A stretch of DNA of 64,000 nt from Chryseobacterium limigenitum (GTDB taxonomy: Bacteria; Bacteroidota; Bacteroidia; Flavobacteriales; Weeksellaceae). Below are positions 59,214 through 64,000 of this stretch, in pieces (position 1 is the stretch's first letter; each line of letters opens with the position of its first letter). The position numbers and the translations under genes were made by a program. The notes beneath the pieces were generated by a model, which made no database searches, was not told where the DNA came from, and saw only the letters and a list, made by a program, of their open reading frames with translations. The DNA is taken from positions 34,132 to 98,131 of the forward strand of contig NZ_FPKW01000017.1 of NCBI RefSeq assembly GCF_900114875.1, read 5' to 3'.

Positions 59214-59987
59214 ATGAAAAAACTTTTATTTCTTCTTTTAGGTTTGCCTGTTGCAACCTTTGGACAATGGACGGAAAATTTTGATGCAGGAACTACTTTA
59301 CCTGCTGGCTGGGCTGTAATAAATAATGGAGGTGCAAATGGCTGGGAATTTGGTCTGCCAGATTCAGGAGTGGCACAATCTGGAGCAAATGTAGCTACTA
59401 TTACTTATGACGATGTAGCACATGATGATCATTTAATTACAAAAGCAATTAACGTACAAGCTGGATTAAGTAATAGAATTTCATTTTATATAAAATCCGG
59501 ACTCAATTCTTTTCCGGAAGATTATGAAGTTTTGCTTTCTACCACCAATCAAACGGCTGCTGCTTTTACAACAGTACTTCAGGCAACACAGAAGGCGCCA
59601 TCTACATGGACTAAGAAAACATTTAATTTGTCATCATATGTAGGGCAGACCGTTTACATCTCTATTCATGCAACAGATACAGATCAGTTTCAACTATATG
59701 CAGATACATTTGTTGTAGATGGAATACCAACTTTAGGAACTTCAGAAATTGCAGGAACTAAGGAAATTACTAAAGTATATCCCAATCCTTTCGCAGATGT
59801 GTTGAATATTTCAGATGTAAACAATGTAAAATCTGTTTCTGTTTCCGATATTTCAGGAAGATTGATTAAAACAATCGATAAACCTTCATCAGAGATTCAT
59901 TTAGGAGAATTAAAGTCAGGATTATATGTAGTTACATTAGATATGAAAGATGGTTCTAAACAAACAGTCAAAGCAATTAAAAAGTAA
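59214..59987 (+). CDS. T9SS-exported choice-of-anchor protein, third of cluster
   Basis: 257 residues; signal peptide LLFLLLGLPVATFG. A single choice-of-anchor J/MAM-like jelly roll (WTENFDAGTTLPAGWAVINNGG; HDDHLITKAINVQAG; WTKKTFNLSSYVGQTVYISI) spans about 20-165. The sorting domain (KVYPNPFADVLNISDVNNVK...) matches that of the second protein almost residue for residue. The 225-bp spacer before it holds no ORF. It is a small member of the surface-protein cluster. Confidence 0.9.
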   Translation: MKKLLFLLLGLPVATFGQWTENFDAGTTLPAGWAVINNGGANGWEFGLPDSGVAQSGANVATITYDDVAHDDHLITKAINVQAGLSNRISFYIKSGLNSFPEDYEVLLSTTNQTAAAFTTVLQATQKAPSTWTKKTFNLSSYVGQTVYISIHATDTDQFQLYADTFVVDGIPTLGTSEIAGTKEITKVYPNPFADVLNISDVNNVKSVSVSDISGRLIKTIDKPSSEIHLGELKSGLYVVTLDMKDGSKQTVKAIKK

Positions 59988-60009
59988 ATAAATAATTTTT
60001 AAACAAAAA

Positions 60010-60033
60010 CGAGACGGCAATTAAGTCGTCTCA
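60010..60033 (+). terminator. terminator of the third T9SS surface gene
   Basis: Stem GAGACG / CGTCTC with loop of GCAATTAAGT, followed by ATTTTATATTTA. Also suitable for the convergent small gene. Confidence 0.7.
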
Positions 60034-60046
60034 TTTTATATTTAGA

Positions 60047-60205
60047 TTATTTGTCTGGAACAGGTTGTATGTCACCTGTGTTCATATGTTCAAAAACTGT
60101 TGGGAAAAACATCACGAGTATAAAATAAATGATGATCATTAATACAATTAAAGCAAAAAGAATAATTACTAAACTGCTTGGCTTGTTTTTCTTTTGTGGT
60201 TCCAT
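60047..60205 (-). CDS. small single-helix membrane protein
   Basis: 52 residues (ATG at 60205). The N-terminus is basic (EPQKKNKPS), one long hydrophobic helix covers about 11-34 (LVIILFALIVLMIIIYFILV) and a polar tail ends QPVPDK. The gene is 44 bp downstream of the potassium channel gene on the same strand and probably shares its transcript. Not recognised. Confidence 0.6.
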   Translation of the reverse strand: MEPQKKNKPSSLVIILFALIVLMIIIYFILVMFFPTVFEHMNTGDIQPVPDK

Positions 60206-60249
60206 GATTTTGTGGTATTTTGGTTAATAGAATAAACTTATAGAAAGTA

Positions 60250-61077
60250 TTAAGCTAATTTCTTGCCACACTGCTTACAATACCTTGCATCATCATCAAT
60301 ATCTTCATTTCCACATCTCTCGCATGTCTTTTCAAGATTCTGTCTCTTGTTTCTCATTTCCGCAGTTACGATCCCTGTAGGAACTGCAATAATGGAATAA
60401 CCTGCCAGCATCAGGATAACCGCAAAAAATTTACCCATCGGCGTGATCGGAGAAACATCACCATAACCAACCGTTGTCACCGTAACCACAGCCCAATAAA
60501 TAGATTGCGGAATAGTTTCAAATCCAGGTCTTCCGCCTTCCACCATAAACATCAGAGAACCAACGATTACTGAAAAAATAATTAAAAATAAAAGGAAAAT
60601 ATATATTTTTCTTGAACTGTTTTTTAATGCTCTCACGATTACAGTTCCATCATTCATAAAATCAAGAAGATTGAAAACCCTGAAAACCCTCAACATTCTC
60701 AGCATTCTGAAAATCAGGAAATATTTAGTTACAGGAAAGAAAAAACTCAGATAAAACGGAACCAGAGCCAAAAAATCAATAATTCCGAAAAAACTGAAAA
60801 CATATTGTTTTTTATTTTTTACAACAGCAATTCTGCTAAAATATTCCGCCGAAAAAAATATAGAGATAACCCATTCAAGAATAATAAAGGTATAATGGAA
60901 TTTTTTATCAAGCTGAGGTACACTTTCCATCATAATGATGAATGTACTTACAAGAATTAAGAATAATAAAATAATGTCGAATAATTTGCCGAGTTTGGTA
61001 TCGGAACGGTAAATAATTCGGTAAAGATGCCTTTTCCAGAGCGCGTCTCCGGGAATAAGGTTGTGCTCTCTTTCCAT
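60250..61077 (-). CDS. voltage-gated-type potassium channel with C-terminal zinc ribbon
   Basis: 275 residues with six membrane helices. The S4-like helix carries regularly spaced arginines (FRMLRMLRVFRVFNLL, about 118-133). The pore loop contains the potassium selectivity filter TTVGYGD (about 204-210). The C-terminus is a four-cysteine zinc ribbon (C252, C255, C267, C270; CERCGNE and YCKQCG), which is not part of the core Kv channel and could sense metal or redox state or help assembly. It shares a transcript with the small gene downstream. Confidence 0.9.
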   Translation of the reverse strand: MEREHNLIPGDALWKRHLYRIIYRSDTKLGKLFDIILLFLILVSTFIIMMESVPQLDKKFHYTFIILEWVISIFFSAEYFSRIAVVKNKKQYVFSFFGIIDFLALVPFYLSFFFPVTKYFLIFRMLRMLRVFRVFNLLDFMNDGTVIVRALKNSSRKIYIFLLFLIIFSVIVGSLMFMVEGGRPGFETIPQSIYWAVVTVTTVGYGDVSPITPMGKFFAVILMLAGYSIIAVPTGIVTAEMRNKRQNLEKTCERCGNEDIDDDARYCKQCGKKLA

Positions 61078-61140
61078 TTTTTAATGCTTTTTTTAAATTA
61101 ACAAATTATCGTTATTTTCGTAGCAAACATACAGAATAAA

Positions 61141-62238
61141 ATGACAATAAGTGAAGTAATTTCTAAAATAGAAACGCGCATTCCGCTACAGCAGGCAGAA
61201 GATTTTGATAACGTAGGGTTGCTGTGTGGAGTTCCTACCCGCAGCGTAAGCGGAATTCTGGTTTGCCACGACGCTCTGGAAAACGTTGTAGATGAAGCCA
61301 TTAAGAAAAATTGTAACTTAATTGTATGTTTTCATCCGATTATCTTTTCTGGGTTAAAATCTTTAACAGGAAAAAATTATGTTGAAAGAGCAGTTTTAAA
61401 AGCGATCGAAAATAAAATTGCCATTTATGCCATTCATACCGCTTGGGATAACGACTTTTTTGGAGTAAATGCCGGAATTTGCAATCATTTAGGCTTAAAA
61501 AACCTGAAGATTCTTCAGCCAAAGAAAAATAACTTAAAACAATTAACGGTTTTTGTCCCTAAAGATCATGCTGAACAGGTAAAAGAAGCTCTTTTTTCAG
61601 CAGGAGCGGGAAATATTGGTTTTTATGATGAATGCAGTTTTACGTTGAATGGAGGCGGAACTTTCAGACCAATTGAAGGCTCAAATCCATTCTCCGGTCA
61701 ACAGAATATCCGTGAAAATGCAGATGAAAACATGGTTTCGGTTATTTTTGAAGGTTACAAGCAAGGTCAGATTATTTCAGCAATGAAATCTGCGCATCCA
61801 TATGAAGAAGTGGCGCATCAGATCTACAATTTAGATAATGAAAACCAATATTCAGGCTTGGGGATGTACGGAGAATTGGATGAAGAAATGAATGAAAAAG
61901 ATTTTTTGAAGTTTGTAAAAGAGAAATTTAACCTTGAAATCATTAAACATTCAGATTTTAATAACAAAAAAATAAAAAGAGTAGGAGTGTTAGGCGGTTC
62001 CGGTGCCAGTGGAATAAAATCTGCACTATCTAAGAAATGCGACGCCTATCTTACGGGAGATATCAAATACCACGACTATTTCCTGGCAGAATCCAAAATG
62101 CTTATTTGCGATATAGGGCACTATGAATCAGAACAATTCGTTACTCAACAATTATTTGAAATTTTGTCACAAAAATTTACTACATTTGCAATTTCGAAAT
62201 CTAACGAAAAAACAAACCCAGTAAATTATTTCCTTTAG
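61141..62238 (+). CDS. Nif3-like dinuclear metal-binding protein with internal PII-like insert
   Basis: 365 residues. The two NIF3 lobes hold the metal-site motifs CFHPIIFSGLKSL (about 61-73; H-P-I/L-I-F) and GDIKYHDYF with a later histidine in ICDIGHYESEQF (about 320-345). Between them (about 120-225) is a CutA/PII-like insert, typical of bacterial members of this size. The proteins form hexamers with two metal ions per unit. The role is debated (GTP cyclohydrolase- or nucleotide-related). It is followed 2 bp later by a coiled-coil gene, a conserved neighbour. Confidence 0.93.
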   Translation: MTISEVISKIETRIPLQQAEDFDNVGLLCGVPTRSVSGILVCHDALENVVDEAIKKNCNLIVCFHPIIFSGLKSLTGKNYVERAVLKAIENKIAIYAIHTAWDNDFFGVNAGICNHLGLKNLKILQPKKNNLKQLTVFVPKDHAEQVKEALFSAGAGNIGFYDECSFTLNGGGTFRPIEGSNPFSGQQNIRENADENMVSVIFEGYKQGQIISAMKSAHPYEEVAHQIYNLDNENQYSGLGMYGELDEEMNEKDFLKFVKEKFNLEIIKHSDFNNKKIKRVGVLGGSGASGIKSALSKKCDAYLTGDIKYHDYFLAESKMLICDIGHYESEQFVTQQLFEILSQKFTTFAISKSNEKTNPVNYFL

Positions 62239-62240
62239 AT

Positions 62241-63020
62241 ATGGCAACAAAGACCAACGATATTTCAGTTGAAGAGAAGTTAAGAGCTTTATACGATTTA
62301 CAGATCATAGATTCAAGATTGGATGAAATCCGAAATACAAGAGGAGAATTGCCAATTGAGGTTGAAGATCTTGAAATCGAGATTGAAGGACTTGAAAAAA
62401 GAGCTGAAAAATTTCACGCTGATATCAAAGATCAGGACGATCAGATCAAAACCAAGCATGAAGTGATAAACCATGCAAAAGCTTTAATTGAAAAATACAA
62501 GTCTCAGCAGGACAATGTAAGAAACAATAAAGAGTTTGAAGCATTAGGAAAAGAAATGGAATTCCAGGATCTTGAAATTCAGCTTGCTGAAAAAAGAATC
62601 AAAGAATTCGGAGCTAAAATTGCTCACAAAAACGAAACTTTAAGTGAACTGAATACAAAAATCAGTAATCTTAAAAACCACTTAAAATTCAAAAAAGAAG
62701 AATTAGATGGTCTTATCTCTGAAACTCAGAAAGAAGAAGACTATTTGATCGAGCAGTCAAAAGAATATGCAGGTAAGATCGACGAGAGATTACTGGCTTC
62801 TTATACTAGAATCAGAACAAGTTCTCCTACCGGTTTAGCGGTTGTAGGATTAGAAAGAGGAGCTCCGAAAGGATCATTCTTCACTATTCCTCCTCAAAAG
62901 CAGATGGAAATCGCTCAGAGAAAGAAAATTATTATTGATGAGCATTCAGGAAAAATTCTTGTAGATGACGAATTGGTAATAGAAGAAACTGAAAGAATGA
63001 AAACTGTAATTAAATTCTAA
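62241..63020 (+). CDS. coiled-coil C4-type zinc-ribbon family protein that has lost all cysteines
   Basis: 259 residues. Residues 10-185 form a long coiled coil (KLRALYDLQIIDSRLDEI; AKALIEKYKSQQDNVRNNKEFEALGKE). The C-terminal ribbon is recognisable by context (GLAVVGLERGA, TIPPQKQMEIAQRKKIII, GKILVDDEL), but the four zinc-binding cysteines are gone: positions 209 and 212 read P..S (GAPKGSF), and positions 233 and 236 read D..S (DEHSG). The whole protein has no cysteine. It is 2 bp after the Nif3 gene. A role linked to Nif3 is inferred from neighbourhood only. Confidence 0.9.
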   Translation: MATKTNDISVEEKLRALYDLQIIDSRLDEIRNTRGELPIEVEDLEIEIEGLEKRAEKFHADIKDQDDQIKTKHEVINHAKALIEKYKSQQDNVRNNKEFEALGKEMEFQDLEIQLAEKRIKEFGAKIAHKNETLSELNTKISNLKNHLKFKKEELDGLISETQKEEDYLIEQSKEYAGKIDERLLASYTRIRTSSPTGLAVVGLERGAPKGSFFTIPPQKQMEIAQRKKIIIDEHSGKILVDDELVIEETERMKTVIKF

Positions 63021-63079
63021 TTATAGATTTTAATCACTTCTGAAAGTTCGATTCAGATAAAGTACAAAATTAAACTACC

Positions 63080-63116
63080 AAGCCGGAGCAAAGATATTTT
63101 GCTCTGGCTTTTTTTA
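63080..63116 (+). terminator. terminator of the Nif3 operon
   Basis: Stem AAGCC(G)GAGCAAA / TTTGCTC(T)GGCTT followed by T7. Strong. Confidence 0.9.
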
Positions 63117-63120
63117 TTTT

Positions 63121-63190
63121 CCCGGCCGTCCTGCGCTTCGCTTCGGCCGCCTCGAAAAAGGATGCCGCTTCAATCCGGGCTAGGGTAGCA
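63121..63190 (+). repeat. dispersed intergenic repeat, copy C (partial)
   Basis: Only the right half matches copies A and B well (GAAAAAGGATGCCGCTTCAATCCGGGCTAGGGT compared in pieces: AAAAAGGAT, then CAATC(C/G)GGGCTAGGGT). The left part is G+C-rich (GGCCGTCCTGCGCTTCGC) and different. It follows directly on the terminator above. Confidence 0.65.
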
Positions 63191-63416
63191 GGTATTCTTA
63201 TTGCTTCTTCTCGTAGTAGATATTTCCCGGGCATAATTTCAATCGATTTTCCTTCCAGACATTTCCCCAACCCCTAACTGATCTATAAAGATATAGACTC
63301 CAACTCTCAAACCCTCCCACGCTCAAGTTCTATATTCTAAGATCTGTGCCAATCAGTGTCAATCAGTGGTAAATAAAAAAAGTATCCCTCAAGCATAGCC
63401 TTCATCCTTCACATTG
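63191..63416. other. gene-free spacer with a short direct repeat
   Basis: Contains CAATCAGTG twice, 10 bp apart (63350-63358 and 63360-63368), in a CTGTGCC...GTGGTAAA context. No open reading frame of useful length or RNA structure seen in the rest. Confidence 0.4.
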
Positions 63417-63449
63417 AAACCTCATAGGTTTTCAAAACCTATGAGGTTT
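63417..63449. repeat. perfect 16-bp inverted repeat
   Basis: AAACCTCATAGGTTTT-C-AAAACCTATGAGGTTT, arms identical with a single central base. It may form a hairpin, act as a bidirectional terminator, or be a protein-binding palindrome. Sequence of this type recurs in Bacteroidetes spacers as I remember them. Confidence 0.85.
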
Positions 63450-63563
63450 ACTTTCTTATACCTTATATATAGTATAGCAGATTATATAAAAAATCAGTCT
63501 TCTAATCCCTTTCCACCGTTGAAAACACCTATTCTGACACTTCTCAAAAAGATAATCGAATAC

Positions 63564-63582
63564 TGTGGATAACTGTGGATAA
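63564..63582 (-). promoter_or_regulatory. two adjacent DnaA-box matches
   Basis: On the minus strand TTATCCACA occurs at 63564-63572 and again at 63574-63582, exactly 10 bp apart and so on one helical face. A degenerate TTTTCCACA on the plus strand is at 63623-63631. The flanks are AT-rich. This could be a DnaA titration or regulatory site, or part of a replication origin. Confidence 0.5.
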
Positions 63583-63665
63583 CCCCATAACATAAATTAT
63601 ATCAATAAATTAGAATTAAAACTTTTCCACAATATGAGTTTTATATGAACATTATGTTAAATTGA

Positions 63666-63698
63666 TTTGGAAGTAGTGGTAAAGTTGATGTACTTTTG
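63666..63698 (+). promoter_or_regulatory. tandem promoter P1 of a downstream operon, probably rRNA
   Basis: TTTG at 63666-63669, 21 bp, then TACTTTTG at 63691-63698. Both elements match consensus. The downstream sequence begins CCCCACTGAAAACG, which recurs in similar form after P3. Confidence 0.7.
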
Positions 63699-63803
63699 CC
63701 CCACTGAAAACGCGAGGTTGACAGTAGCGCAGAAGGAGGTAATGATACTATAGATACTACGAAACAGATTAAAATAAACTTTAAAATTTTTAGTAAATAA
63801 AAG

Positions 63804-63833
63804 TTGTTAAAGTTAAAATAATTTGTATCTTTG
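63804..63833 (+). promoter_or_regulatory. tandem promoter P2 of a downstream operon, probably rRNA
   Basis: TTG at 63804-63806, 19 bp, then TATCTTTG at 63826-63833. Both elements match consensus. It is 135 bp after P1. Confidence 0.7.
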
Positions 63834-63929
63834 CAGTCCGGTAAAACGGGAGCATAGGAGTAGAAGATTGAGATATGGAAGATGGGATTTAGGGTTAGTT
63901 AAAAAACTTTAAATTAAGTCAAAAAAGTC

Positions 63930-63960
63930 TTGGTCAATTAGAAATAATTTTTTACTTTTG
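63930..63960 (+). promoter_or_regulatory. tandem promoter P3 of a downstream operon, probably rRNA
   Basis: TTG at 63930-63932, 20 bp, then TACTTTTG at 63953-63960, followed by CACACGCAAATC and CTGAAAACGACAG. It is 127 bp after P2 and 40 bp before the window edge. A 16S rRNA gene would be expected just beyond; no rRNA sequence is within the window. Confidence 0.7.
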
Positions 63961-64000
63961 CACACGCAAATCTATACTGAAAACGACAGAAAATTAGGTA

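Noticed and set aside
63021..64000. Reverse-strand ORF of 66 codons and other short ORFs in the right end
   Set aside because: The ORF at 63070-63270 overlaps the strong terminator and the dispersed repeat; no protein-like features. No tRNA or rRNA body was found either.

Overview
The window is chromosomal DNA of a member of the Bacteroidota, most likely class Flavobacteriia and near Chryseobacterium (family Weeksellaceae). This rests on the low G+C content, the promoter style (TTG at -33 and TAnnTTTG at -7, no Shine-Dalgarno sequences), the type IX secretion sorting domains, DUF5686 and OmpP1-type outer membrane proteins, a fused two-part E1 dehydrogenase, an archaeal/eukaryotic-type prolyl-tRNA synthetase and many short lipoproteins. 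Genus and species are inferred, not proven. No tRNA, rRNA, CRISPR array, insertion sequence or prophage was found inside the window, but the right edge looks like the promoter region of an rRNA operon.

Layout. 1-7.7 kb: the end of folP, an ACT-domain protein, a secreted M28 peptidase, a large DUF5686 outer membrane protein and alaS. 8.0-10.6 kb: an ECF sigma factor, a small zinc-finger anti-sigma-like protein, a DUF417 membrane protein and a lipoprotein MsrA-MsrB fusion, probably one envelope redox-stress module. 10.6-13.7 kb: an envelope L,D-transpeptidase-like protein and an ABC exporter. 13.9-19.8 kb: a divergent AAA ATPase, a FAD oxidoreductase, prfB, a DedA protein and an esterase. 20.1-24.5 kb: a DUF808 protein, an acyltransferase, dnaJ and grpE, and a Bor-like lipoprotein. 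24.7-34.8 kb: an Nramp transporter, a DUF937/OmpA protein, proS, a Gly/Trp/Tyr-rich GGFR-repeat lipoprotein, an OmpP1/FadL protein, a ZIP transporter and two methyltransferases.

34.8-40.2 kb is the accessory part of the window. It holds a 17-unit, exact-period 21-bp degenerate tandem array between two bidirectional terminators, an XRE regulator with a perfect palindromic operator, a lipoprotein with a JAMM-like H-x-H...S-x-x-D signature, three tandem lipoprotein paralogues whose ends are almost identical but whose middles differ, and remnants of deleted or decaying copies. This is the best place to look for something undescribed.

40.2-63.0 kb returns to ordinary genes: a glycosyltransferase, a PLP-dependent Cys/Met-metabolism enzyme with a divergent Lrp regulator, a bestrophin, the fused E1 enzyme, a secreted S8 protease, a replicative polymerase with a built-in proofreading exonuclease, three T9SS-exported surface proteins with nearly the same sorting domain, a potassium channel, and a Nif3/coiled-coil pair. 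63.0-64.0 kb has no genes; it carries a terminator, short repeats, two DnaA-box matches and three tandem consensus promoters aimed at the right edge.

A theme across the window is loss of zinc ligands. DnaJ has lost one complete zinc centre, the Nif3-linked coiled-coil protein has lost all four cysteines of its C4 ribbon, and the MsrB domain lacks the structural CxxC pairs.
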